64,000 nucleotides of DNA. Origin: Phycomyces blakesleeanus NRRL 1555(-) (lineage: Eukaryota > Mucoromycota > Mucoromycetes > Mucorales > Phycomycetaceae). Below are positions 21,909-31,894 of the stretch, in pieces (the stretch's first letter is position 1; each line of letters begins with the position of its first letter). The stretch is from contig NW_017265134.1 in the NCBI RefSeq assembly GCF_001638985.1, positions 2,323,732 to 2,387,731 of the forward strand. Reading direction: 5' to 3'. The position numbers and the translations under genes were made by a program. The notes below the pieces were generated by a model. It was not told the DNA's origin. It saw only the letters and a list, made by a program, of their open reading frames with translations, and ran no database searches.

Positions 21909-23174
21909 CTATTTTTGCTTAATCACTCTCTCTCTACTGCAACAGTGATCGTGCGACCAAATCTTATAACAATGGCGACAAGTTCTGTTTTGGATCATCA
22001 TGTCAATGTCATATGCTGTATTCTGTAACTCTCGACAACCTTTAGTCTTACAAATGATATCTTCTCTTGCCATAGGGCAGAAAAGTTTCATATTTTCATC
22101 AGGAAGAACACCGAGTAATCTGTGCCGAGAATATCCGGCCCCGCTATCGACATACTTTCGAAGTCCAGGATTGCATTGTGGTGGATATTGGGATTTATAG
22201 TTCCCCAAAGTCGAGCCCCCAGAACGTAAGGACAGATTTTTGTTGCTTGTGGCGGTGTAATTTTTACTTCTTTCTTGTCTTCCTTTATGATACAGGGATG
22301 GGCTAAACGGGGCCATAAGCTTATTGGTGACTTTACTGTCTTCAGAACCTCCTATCTTGACTTGGGTGGCTGAAAAACGACTGGGCGATCCTGTTGTTCC
22401 ATCTTTATTGCTTGGCAGTATATTGTACACACGACCATTGATCCGTAGCTGTTTAGCTATATTAAACTTGTCTCTCAACAGCTGTTTGACTTGTTCCCAG
22501 GATAGAGGTCTGTCTTTTATAGTGCTGTTGTACCACGACTCATGTTCTTTTCCCAAAGACACAGGTAACCAATTACTCCAAGCCAAATTAATATCTTCTT
22601 CTCTAGAAATCATAGCTGCCTCAAAGGCGGACAGATAGATATCGATTGTTCCGAACACGATACTATCTTGATTTGGCGGGTTATATCCTAGTAGACGCAA
22701 GCTTGGAACTTTTGTGTCAGATCCATTATTTCTTAAATTGTAGTACCACGCCTTTGGCTTAATCTCCTGTCTTGGGCCAAAAGATGCTCGCCTGTGTGTA
22801 TAGAATAGTCTCATTACAGCAGAAATATCTGAGATCTCGCTTCGGCGACTCTTGGCTTCTTTAGTATCCTCTGCATGTTTGTGTTGCGCACAGTACTGCT
22901 TGATAACCCTGTAGATATTTCTTTCATATGCCAAGATGATTTGATCAATCTCTTGGACATTTGCAGTCGCTATTTTCTTTTGAATCTGATCATTGTCGGT
23001 AATGCTCCCATTGTTGAAAGAAGGTACCAAAGATGTGTTTGGTCCAGTATTCCTTTGTCTGCTGTAATTTGTCTTAAAAGAGCCTTTTATTTTACCGGGA
23101 TAGGATTTTGTGTAAGACTTGGGGTCCGGGGAAGGAAAACCTGAGGAAAAGGCAAGGTTCTTCGAAATAGTCAT
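21909..23174 (-). CDS. Solitary Gag-like protein (LTR-retrotransposon type)
   Basis: A single uninterrupted 421-residue frame from ATG 23174. The middle (about residues 160-250) has a capsid-like pattern: IYLSAFEAAMISREEDINLA, WSNWLPVSLGKEHESWYN, then RPLSWEQVKQLLRDKFN, typical of Ty3/Gypsy Gag (retrotrans_gag). The C-terminus is Cys/His-rich (CPMAREDIICKTKGC...CRHCYKIWSHDHCC), resembling a zinc knuckle with non-canonical spacing. No protease, RT, integrase or flanking LTR is seen on either side. It is either a domesticated gag gene or the only surviving ORF of an element. The intact frame in a decayed neighbourhood argues for recent insertion or selection. Confidence 0.7.
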   Translation of the reverse strand: MTISKNLAFSSGFPSPDPKSYTKSYPGKIKGSFKTNYSRQRNTGPNTSLVPSFNNGSITDNDQIQKKIATANVQEIDQIILAYERNIYRVIKQYCAQHKHAEDTKEAKSRRSEISDISAVMRLFYTHRRASFGPRQEIKPKAWYYNLRNNGSDTKVPSLRLLGYNPPNQDSIVFGTIDIYLSAFEAAMISREEDINLAWSNWLPVSLGKEHESWYNSTIKDRPLSWEQVKQLLRDKFNIAKQLRINGRVYNILPSNKDGTTGSPSRFSATQVKIGGSEDSKVTNKLMAPFSPSLYHKGRQERSKNYTATSNKNLSLRSGGSTLGNYKSQYPPQCNPGLRKYVDSGAGYSRHRLLGVLPDENMKLFCPMAREDIICKTKGCRELQNTAYDIDMMIQNRTCRHCYKIWSHDHCCSRERVIKQK

Positions 23175-24944
23175 ACTAGTTAACTTCTCGGTGTATTGCT
23201 TTAGGCGTGTCTAGACAAATGTGTTATATTATAGAAGTCTTTGAGTAAATGACTAGGATTCTATATTATACACCTTTAATTTTTTTTTGCTTTTATAGTC
23301 ATTGTTAATTGACAGTAGATAGATCAATTTAAGGTAGATATGCCTAGTGAACAACATGACCATTCTTCGGTGAAACTTTTGGTAGATTTATTCTTACATA
23401 TATCTTCCAAATCTATGATATTCTCTAATTTCCATAAATCAAATCTCCTAAATGTCGTTATAATAAATGCGACAAGATATTACATTATGTTCAGAAAGGT
23501 TGTTGTACAGCTAAGATTTAAAGCCGCTGTTTTTTTTCTGTACATATGTAAATATAAGATCAATAATCATGTCTATAATTTAATTGCGTGCATATATATA
23601 TATATATATCAGGCCTAGGAAGACATATCTCTTGGTATTTTGTCGTGAAAGCAGAAATGTTTGGGAGAACATCCTTAAAGACTATTATAAAATGACTTTG
23701 TTGTAGAATCTTTGATATTATTTTCAAATGATATTTTATAATTTCGTTCGAGTAGGCCTGGCCGCTGTCAAATGTTCACCGTTACACAAAGTAGCAAGTC
23801 GAATCCTTTGAAAACACTTTTATTCTTGGCCAGCAAATTCCTTGGAACTTTCAACTTAAATTTGTATAGAACATAAAGAATGATGTATATTAAGCTTAAA
23901 TATACGGATATACACGGTATTTAGAGCATATAGAAATATATTCCTGATATACTCCAAACAATATATGCCTTGTATATTCAACCATTTCACATTTATGTAC
24001 CTTTCTTTCAAAAAGACATGTATTAAATGTCTCTTCCTGACGTCTTTCTTTCTTTCTTTCTTTCTTTCTTTCAATGTATTCTCCGAGTATGATATATTTC
24101 AGCTCTCTAAAAATACTTCAAGATATGTTCTACTTTAATCTGATAAATTATTGTTGCATGAATTACATTAAATAGACGGTCTTACTATACCAATAATTGT
24201 ATTATTATTTGGCAATGTCGTAATTAATTGAGGACCGATTTTGAGCTGGCTATTATGATCTATCCCCAATTTTTTTCCTTTTATTGTTAAGTCAAAGAGT
24301 GTTTCATTGAGTATCGATCTGATTTCATACCACTCGATTAATTGTAATATGTATTCTATTCACCGAATTTCACTTTTATTTCAAAGCCACATAACCACAC
24401 CCATTGAATACACGCAGAATACATACAGAACTCCTTTATGGGATTAGTTTTGGATAGAAGAAAATTCGTCAGGGCGAAATCACTACCCCTGGACTGCGAC
24501 AAGTACATATACACACGCAATATAGATATGTGTATCTACCCATTCCCAATCATACATGTAATTGAATTTTTTAAAAAAGAATTAAAAATAAATGAGAAAA
24601 ATAAATACATAGACATATAGCTGTTTTTTTTTACTTTGATCGCGCCACTGAGAGTCTAGATACCGTAGTTATTGTATTCGTGGGGATTACTGCGTTAAGC
24701 TACTCATTCCAAGTTCCGGACAAATAAATCTTAAAAAAAATCGTCATGTCTGGGTCCGCATTGGTCCTAGGCTTCTTCTATTGATCTTCTTTTGCCTGCT
24801 TGGAGAAATAAGCTCAAAATGTAAATCAGCCAAGCGGAGTCTAACTTGAGAGGGCTAGTACAGAGTAAGAAAGAAAACAAAGTGTAAGTGAGCTTGTTTG
24901 ATATCGGTTATGACTGTCAAGTATATATTACCAATAAAATGTGC

Positions 24945-24975
24945 ATATGCGTATATGCGTATATGCGTATATGCT
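24945..24975. repeat. Short tandem repeat, ATGCGTAT unit
   Basis: Four near-perfect copies of an 8-nt unit in tandem, seen directly. Confidence 0.8.
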
Positions 24976-25325
24976 TGAATGTTTTAAATGTTTAAATACG
25001 TACATTTTTTATGCGTACGTGCGCACATGCTTATGCTTGTATGTGAGTATGTATGTGAGTATAAGGGGTATGTGCAAGATCAATATACCAAAAGGCGTGC
25101 TCCAATTACCACACAGGTTAAAATTCAGGATTTTTTTTTAGTAGCACATTATTGTGTGGTAGAACAATAGAACGTAAAATTTGACAAATTTGTCCAAATT
25201 AGGTAAGATCACCCTTTGTGAACGTCATTCCATCAAAGTGAATCCGCTCTTGTCATTTATGAACAAGATGGGCTCATATCATCATTATCTCATCCTGACG
25301 CTCTTGGAAACCATTAGATTTTTTG

Positions 25326-25334
25326 TATAAAAGG
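25326..25334 (+). promoter_or_regulatory. TATA box of the repeat-protein gene
   Basis: TATAAAAGG about 100 nt before the ATG at 25429, followed by an A/C-rich unstructured leader (ACCACATCAAAAAAAC), the layout of a strongly expressed fungal gene. Confidence 0.6.
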
Positions 25335-25428
25335 AGGGAGTCTTGCGATCAATTCTCAAAGTACAAAAACATCCAAGTTTTAATAATCCCAATCAAACCA
25401 CATCAAAAAAACATATATACTATAAATA

Positions 25429-26865
25429 ATGTCCCAATTCACCAACTCCAACACCAACACCAACTCCTCCAACCTTGCTGGTAACTACTCTGGTGCTCAG
25501 GTCGATCCTTCCATGGTAGATCAAACTGCTGGCCGCACTGGAACAACTACAGGCACACACTCTGTCGGTCAATCTCACAATCTTGAAGGCAACCATGGCC
25601 TTGGCGGAAACCACCATAACGTTGGCGGCAACCACAACCCCGGATTTACTACTACACACACTGATGGCAACACTGGTGCACGCACCGGTACATACGGAAA
25701 TGATCACACATCTGGTCTTTCTGGCGGAAACAATCTCGGTGATCGCTCAGCAGGACTTTCTGGCGGAAACACTGGTGCCAACGCTGGAATCTACAACAAT
25801 GAGATGTCTGGTCTGAAAGGATCCCACACTGGCGCACACACTGGCGTCAACCCCAACGACCATCATACCTCTGGCCTCACAGGAAACCACAATCCTACTG
25901 GCCAACATACCTCTGGTCTTACAGGCAACAATACTGGAATCCACTCCAATGACCACCATCACTCCTCTGGCTTGACTGGCAACAACACTGGCATCCACTC
26001 CAATGACCACCATCACTCCTCTGGCTTGACTGGCAACAACACTGGAATTAACTCCAATGACCACCACCATTCCTCTGGCTTGACCGGCAACAACACCGGT
26101 GTTCGCTCAAATGACTATAGCACCTCTGGACTTTCTGGAACCCACACTGGAACCCACACTGGCGAACGCCATTCCTCTGGTCTTACTGGAAACAACACTG
26201 GTATCCACACTGGCGAGCATTATCCCTCTGGCCGCACCGGTAACTTTGCTGGCGATAACACTACAGGTGTAACTGGAAACCGCACTGGAAACCATCTTGG
26301 CGAGCCCCATACTTCTGCTTTCACTGACAGCCGCACTGGTGCCCACACTGGTGAATCACACTCCCCTGCTTTCACCGGAGGCCACAACAGCGGCTACACC
26401 GGAACCCACAATGGCCCTCCCGGCGATGAATATGCCAAGGAGCGTGTCACTGGTCAGACTGGTATCCCAACCGGATCAGGTACTGGAGCAAGCACTGGTG
26501 GTGTCCCTGGCGCATCTGCTGGTGTCTACAGCGGCGGTGTCTCTGGTGTTCCTCATGGTGCTGACTCTGCAGACCTTGGAGCTCGTTCTTCTACCGGCGC
26601 ACCAGTTGGAGGAACTCATTCTTCTACAAATGATCCCTTGCGCAACGTTTCGGCAACTCATCATGACTCCAAGCACAATGCTATCGATCCTCACTATGAG
26701 AGCAAGCGCGATATCTCTGAGCATGGTCTTGGTGATGAGCACACTGCTCCTTCTGCCGGTGACAAGATTAAGGGTAATCTCCAGAAGATTGCCGGTAAGA
26801 TTACCAACAACCCTGTCAAGGTAGCCGAAGGTGAAGAGCTCGCTGCCACCGGACATGGTCTTTAA
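25429..26865 (+). CDS. Gly/Thr/Asn/His-repeat protein with CsbD-like C-terminus
   Basis: A single-exon gene of 478 residues. Most of it is a disordered, Gly/Asn/Thr/His-rich array of degenerate units of the kind SSGLTGNNTGIHSNDHHH; four nearly identical copies occur at about residues 160-225 and looser ones elsewhere. The last 35 residues (GDKIKGNLQKIAGKITNNP, VKVAEGEEL) match the short helical CsbD-like domain, found in bacterial stress proteins and in fungal proteins annotated as cruciform-DNA-binding. No signal peptide or membrane segment. The strong TATA box and lack of introns suggest abundant, perhaps stress- or sporulation-induced expression. High hydrophilicity and Gly/Asn/His content resemble hydrophilins. 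Function is inferred only. Confidence 0.8.
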   Translation: MSQFTNSNTNTNSSNLAGNYSGAQVDPSMVDQTAGRTGTTTGTHSVGQSHNLEGNHGLGGNHHNVGGNHNPGFTTTHTDGNTGARTGTYGNDHTSGLSGGNNLGDRSAGLSGGNTGANAGIYNNEMSGLKGSHTGAHTGVNPNDHHTSGLTGNHNPTGQHTSGLTGNNTGIHSNDHHHSSGLTGNNTGIHSNDHHHSSGLTGNNTGINSNDHHHSSGLTGNNTGVRSNDYSTSGLSGTHTGTHTGERHSSGLTGNNTGIHTGEHYPSGRTGNFAGDNTTGVTGNRTGNHLGEPHTSAFTDSRTGAHTGESHSPAFTGGHNSGYTGTHNGPPGDEYAKERVTGQTGIPTGSGTGASTGGVPGASAGVYSGGVSGVPHGADSADLGARSSTGAPVGGTHSSTNDPLRNVSATHHDSKHNAIDPHYESKRDISEHGLGDEHTAPSAGDKIKGNLQKIAGKITNNPVKVAEGEELAATGHGL

Positions 26866-27339
26866 ATCTGTAGATTTATTCTTCTCCCTCCTAATTTCTG
26901 TACATACATATATGTAAATACGTTGATTCTACACTAGTTTTTAAACCAAATCATCTTAAAGATTGTTCCCAATAAAAAAATAAAGTAATATTTTGTATAA
27001 AGAAAGAAAAACTTGTTGGTTATATATATGTTGATTGTGCTTGGATTTTATACTTAATTTTTTTTTAAAAATGAAAGTATAGAAAGATAATCCATTATGA
27101 AAATAAGAGTAAGAGTAAGAGTATTAAAGTATACAGTAAAATTAAAGTAAGAAGTATTTCTACAAAATAAAGAATCTCAATCATAATGACTGAGATATCG
27201 ATATTAATAAGTTGTTGTTTGTGAAAGGATTGGCTTAGGGGAAGTGGGTGGGAGAGTACAAAATATTTAAGAGGAAAGGATAAGTATATAAACAAGTATC
27301 TCTGAGTGAGAGTGAATGATTGAATTAGTTTCTTCTTCT
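26866..27339. other. 3' regions between repeat-protein gene and Rab gene
   Basis: AT-rich convergent 3' ends, with several AATAAA-like signals (e.g. near 26970). No gene seen. Confidence 0.5.
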
Positions 27340-28500
27340 TTAGCAGCAGAGGCGATTAATAGTGCTTTTTCTACGTCCATAGAGAGAATCACTGGACAAG
27401 GTAAGAATTTCGCCGTTCAAATCAAGCTCGAGTTGCGGGACTTTGATCATTTTGGCAATATAAGTAAATGCCTCTTCAACATTTGTACCATCCTTGGCAC
27501 TCGCTTCAAAGCATGGAATTCGCATTCTGTCAGAAGAGTTTTGTTCGGCCCAAGCACGGGCTTGTCTTCTGGACACAACACGGTCGTCTATGTCAATCTT
27601 ATTACCGACCATCAAAAATGGAAAGTGCTTGGCTTCGTCTTCAGGCAGCGAAGATTGCTTTAAGAAGTCCTCTCGCCAGCGTCCTGTTTTCTCCCAAATA
27701 GATGCACAAATACAGAAGAAGGATAAAAAGAAAAATAAAGGAAACTCTAGTCATTGTTCTCTTTGCGTATATATATGTGTATGTATGTACTACTTTGTGG
27801 ATTTTGTTTAAAGAAAATCCAAAAGGTAATATATATATATATATATATGAAGTAAATTTACCTAGGTGTTGGAAGGATGAATAGTTGTTGACATCATACA
27901 CCAATATACAGGCATCTGCTCCACGGTAATATGCAACACCCAGTGATTGAAATCGCTCTTGACCGGCTGTGTCCCAAAGTTGGAGCATTACCTTGGTATT
28001 ATCATCTTTCTGGACCTCTTTAGTGATAAAATCGGCACCTATTGTGCACATAATAAGTAACTTGAGTGATAAGATACCCAGCTACTACTAAAGATTATAT
28101 GTGCTTCTGTTTTTGTATATGTAAATTTAATTCAGCAAAGAAAACTCTCTTACCTATAGTAGCTTTGTATGCATTTGTGAATCGTTTGTGGATAAACTAT
28201 GCATATAGACATATAGACAGAAATACAGACAATACAGATGTTTTATTATTTTATGTAAAGACAGGCAAAGGAAAAAAATAAGGAGAGAATGGTTAATGTT
28301 TAGAATGTCATTAGAATTCTATAGTTAAATGGTCTACAAGTTGTACCTGGTTGCGCAAACTGGTCTGATACATTAAGTTCCAAAGAGCGCATAAACGAAA
28401 TGAGTGACGGCTTGGTAAGGACGATTAGCTAAGTGAACCAACATACCTTGCCAACTCCACCGTCGCCGATAAGCACTACTTTGAGAATATCTTTTGGCAT
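27340..28500 (-). CDS. Rab7-like small GTPase
   Basis: Firm exons on the minus strand are 28500-28447 ([18 protein letters not shown], the P-loop), 28196-28154 ([15 protein letters not shown], switch I), 28038-27862 ([29 protein letters not shown]) and 27683-27340 ([23 protein letters not shown], and the geranylgeranylated CC end). Without another exon they sum to 205 residues in frame but lack the residues right after the P-loop Lys. A candidate exon at 28410-28372 (or to 28347) reads [13 protein letters not shown], supplying SLI but with Pro where Ser/Thr binds magnesium. That junction is unresolved. The gene belongs with Rab7/Ypt7-type late-endosome and vacuole GTPases; Rab9 or a lineage-specific Rab is possible. 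Confidence 0.85.
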
Positions 28501-28706
28501 TAAAAAATTTATGAGGTTAATGGTAGTAAAATGAGATTTAGACCGAGATGGCAGTAAAAATAAATAAAAAGGAAACAGAATATAAAATAAAATAAGCTAA
28601 TAAAAAAGGGTCCACCGACGCTGCTTTAAATAAAAGATTAAGAGAAAAAAAAGATAACCCCAAGTCATGGTCATATGATGAACCAACCTTTTCTCAGCAA
28701 ATTGTA
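28501..28706. promoter_or_regulatory. Shared divergent promoter, Rab7-like / UreF
   Basis: Only 206 nt separates the two divergent start codons, so both promoters must lie here or overlap. It is A-rich on the plus strand with TTTAAATA near 28624. No defined operator seen. Confidence 0.5.
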
Positions 28707-29535
28707 ATGAATACATCGTTGCCATTTGTGTCAAATGAGACCAGCAGCTGGCTCCTTTACATCCTCACCGACTCAGCTCTTCCGACTGGTGGATTTGTAG
28801 CATCTTCTGGACTAGAGGCCACATACCAAGCTGGTCTTTTAACGGCAGATAACCTTTCTGACTTTGTCACAACTTCTGCTCATTCCTATGCTTGGCAAAC
28901 AAATGGATTTGTCAGAGCCGGCTGGGAAGCACCTGACGATGCTAATCCGATCTCTCAACTAGAAGAATCTGATTCTATCTGTGATGCTGTGATGGTGGCC
29001 AACACAGTTGCAAGACGCGCCTCACTTGCTCAAGGTGTGGCTATGCTCACTCTGTACCTTAAATGTTTCACTAAGAATGCTACTCCGGATGGTGTCAAGG
29101 TAGTCAAGAGCTGGAAAAACAAGATTCGTGCTGGACAGACAGATGGTCATTTTTCGGTGTGCTTTGGGCTTATCTGCCGCTATCTTGATGTTGATTTAGG
29201 TAAAGAAAAAAAAACGTTATGCACAAAATTTTGATGTGGTTTCCAAATATATATTTATTGGTTTGGTTATCTATTTATTTATTTCTAAAATAGAGAACAC
29301 CTTGCACCTCTGGCTTTACCTCTTTACAAGATCACTGTACTCTTCTGCTGTTCGACTGAACATAATTGGTCCATATGAAGCACAGAGATTACTACTAGAT
29401 TCTCGTGGGTCTGTAGAAAAGATTGTAAAGAAAACAAAAGATGTAACAGTGGACAATTGCTGTCAAACAAACCCACTACTTGATGTATGTCAGGGTATGC
29501 ATGATCGCTTGTATTCCAGACTTTTCAATAGTTAA
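28707..29535 (+). CDS. Urease accessory protein UreF
   Basis: Two exons (28707-29199, 29294-29535) give 244 residues. UreF hallmarks are the opening WLLYILTDSALPTGGFVASS with GLEA, then NTVARRASLAQGVAML, and in the second exon LYLFTRSLYSSAVRLNIIGP followed by EAQRLLL. UreF works with UreD/UreH and UreG to load nickel into urease in the cytosol, so its presence implies this fungus uses urea. The start at 28707 gives the expected N-terminal length. It diverges from the Rab gene on a 206-nt shared promoter. Confidence 0.92.
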
Positions 29536-29749
29536 AAATAACTGATGATAAGAATATAATGATAAGAATATATAATACACGTAATAATAGTAATAAATAA
29601 TAGTAATAATAAATAATAAATAATTGAATAAAGTGCCAATCTACTTCAATCACTAAAGATTGTAGGAGATGTGTACAAGATATATGTCTAAAAAAGAAAG
29701 AAAGAAAAGAACAAAAAGAAAGAAAGAAAGAAAAAGACTGCTATATTCA

Positions 29750-30894
29750 CTAATGCTTTGGAGGACGAACAATGAATTTAGTATTTGATCCTCCTACATA
29801 GAAATAGGCAAATGGAATACATATAACAAAGGGAATAGATAGGAGGCAGCAGAGCCAAAAGAATCCAATTGCACTGTACAGGAAACCAGCGAGTAGGGGC
29901 CCAACACACAGGCCTAGTAGGATGTGAATGGTTCAAAGAAGTAAAAGAAGAGGAGTTTAGTATATACACAAACATAGATATACTTTAATTAATAAAATCA
30001 TTTAAACACATGGGTGGAGAGAAAGGTATTTAAAGATTTACCTATCGCAGATGCCACATTAACCATTGCATAACACCGTGCAATACCACTGTGATCGTCT
30101 GGATTATTATTCTCGGTAGCAATAACCTTGGCTACTTCTGGAAACACCGAAGATTCACACCCTGCAATGGCTGCTCCTGAAACAGCAAGCACTGGCACAA
30201 GTGTCCAGAATGAATTCGTGTGATTCGGAATACCAACGCAAACACATGTACTAGCTGCAAAGCTAAGAGACACAACTGCAACAGCCTTTGTTCCAATCTT
30301 GTCACAAAGCCACCCTGAAAATACACTGGATACAATGCAAGGTAAAATATAAGCTAAAAGGATTAACCCGCATTCGGCTGCATTAAAATGCCACTCTGAT
30401 GCCAACCACATGGAGATTGTAGGCTAAAAAAAATGGACGTTAGTTTGGAATTTGGGATAGATTATCGTTATTACTTCAAATGAGCTCATAGTAGAGGCAA
30501 CAACGGCCATCTGAAAAAGCGAAACAAGCAGACGAGGTTGTCTTAATAGCTTGGAGAGTTTGGCGTTCTGGACTGGATTCATTAATGGTGCATCATCAAA
30601 ATTGGGTCGAATGGTGTTGGGCTTTGGTTTTTCATTTGAATATCCATCTTCTTCGCTTATAGTGGGGGTATTGAGAGGCCATGTTTTTGAAAATACTGGC
30701 TTTTCAATAATTGCTATTCTCATAAAGAAGTCTATTGCGCATATAATAAGGGATGCGATAAATGGTGCTTGATATCCTAATTCACTGTACAAAACTATAT
30801 GAATATATATAAAAGTAAGTAAATGTATGAGTACAGGTTTTATACTTTCTTGAACTCTTCAGTATACTGAGAAACTTACCGCCTATAGAAAAAG

Positions 30895-30946
<52 letters not shown>

Positions 30947-31894
30947 CGCAACAAATGGTTAGAATGCATGATAACAAGAATAAGCAAACACATATCTTTT
31001 AGATAAACCTTACCTCCTACTGGTAGACCGATAACCATACCAGAAGCATATAATCCCATTAACTTTCCCATTTGTAATCCTAAAGATATGGTGTAAGTAC
31101 CCATACTGGCATCTTCCTTCCAATCCTTATGTATACATCTTTATAACACTTGCCAAGTTCATCCGAGGGCCAATTGTCGGTCACAATACATAGACACATT
31201 GTCCACACACACGCATTTGAAAACCCTTGAAGAAATCGAGCAAGTAATAGCATCCAGTATGCTGTACTGAACATAAATAATAGATTGGCACCAATTGAGA
31301 CCGAGATACCGAGCAGCATAGGAAGTCGACGAAGAGTCAGTCTATCACCTAGCCATCCAAACACTGGCGATCCGGCTAGAACCAGTGACCGTGATAGATA
31401 ATTGTGAGAATACATGGCTCATTATATATGATTCTCAGCTTGCTCTTGTTCTTGCTCTCGCTCCTGTACTTACATAATAATCCAATAGCGTAAGCAGCTA
31501 CTAGAATACCAGTTTCTGCAGATGATGCTACTTCTGTTTCTGATGTTTCTTTCCCACCATTGTTGATACGTGCTACAATGAACGGTGCAAGTGGAAATAA
31601 AATAGAATGTACAAAATTCTATATATAAAAATATACATATATTTTACAAATGTAATGAGAATGTTAGGTCAATTACAGAAAAAGCAAATTCTCATACATG
31701 TATATACTTACACTTGTAAATACACCTATTGCAGCAGTACTGAAAACAAAGGCTTTTGAAGATCTAATTCGGTAGCAAAATGGTTTCTTTGGTTCGATAC
31801 CATCGTCTTTAATTGGTGTTTGATCTTTGGATGTATTTTCCTCCGAGATGAACTGGGATATGATATTGCTTGATCTTAGGGTGTGAGAACTCAT
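29750..31894 (-). CDS. MFS transporter (DHA1/vesicular-amine-transporter-like)
   Basis: Eight exons on the minus strand (31894-31712, 31618-31474, 31375-31154, 31079-31014, 30882-30880, 30794-30475, 30423-30042, 29913-29750) give 494 residues in frame. The MFS signature GWLGDRLTLRR lies in the loop after TM2, motif-C-like LPVGGVLY lies in TM5, and a second GWLCDKIGTKA follows TM8; about 12 hydrophobic segments are visible, with a hydrophilic central loop. The layout is that of proton antiporters of the DHA1/SLC18 type; substrate unknown. Two oddities: intron 31080-31153 has a GC donor, and a 3-nt exon (30880-30882) is needed to restore the conserved GGV. Confidence 0.9.
30880..30882 (-). other. 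Three-nucleotide microexon (GCG)
   Basis: On the minus strand TTTTTCTATAG precedes GCG, which is followed by GTAAGTTTC: both splice sites are canonical with only three bases between them. Inclusion turns LPVG-VLY into LPVGGVLY, the family motif, without changing frame. Upstream, 16 nt beyond the exon, is a (CU)n tract. Confidence 0.75.
30899..30943. repeat. (AG)n microsatellite, (CT)n on the MFS sense strand
   Basis: An uninterrupted dinucleotide run of about 22 units inside the intron just upstream of the microexon. Confidence 0.95.

Larger units (their letters stand above)
23175..25428. other. AT-rich intergenic, upstream of the repeat-protein gene
   Basis: No supported gene. It has microsatellites: (TTTC)n at about 24045-24073, (AT)n at about 23592-23610, and four copies of an ATGCGTAT unit near 24945-24973. 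The last 250 nt is the likely promoter of the gene at 25429. Confidence 0.5.

Noticed and set aside
23340..23618. 92-codon AT-rich frame
   Set aside because: Composition identical to flanking non-coding DNA, ends in a TA microsatellite, no domain.
25747..26856. Long open frames antisense to the repeat-protein gene
   Set aside because: They follow from the codon-periodic repeats and GC-rich third positions of the sense gene; no start context or domain.
31080..31104. ATG-starting frame MGTYTISL as part of the MFS exon
   Set aside because: It belongs to the GC-AG intron; the exon starting 31079 gives ELGLQMGKLMG, continuous with the family.
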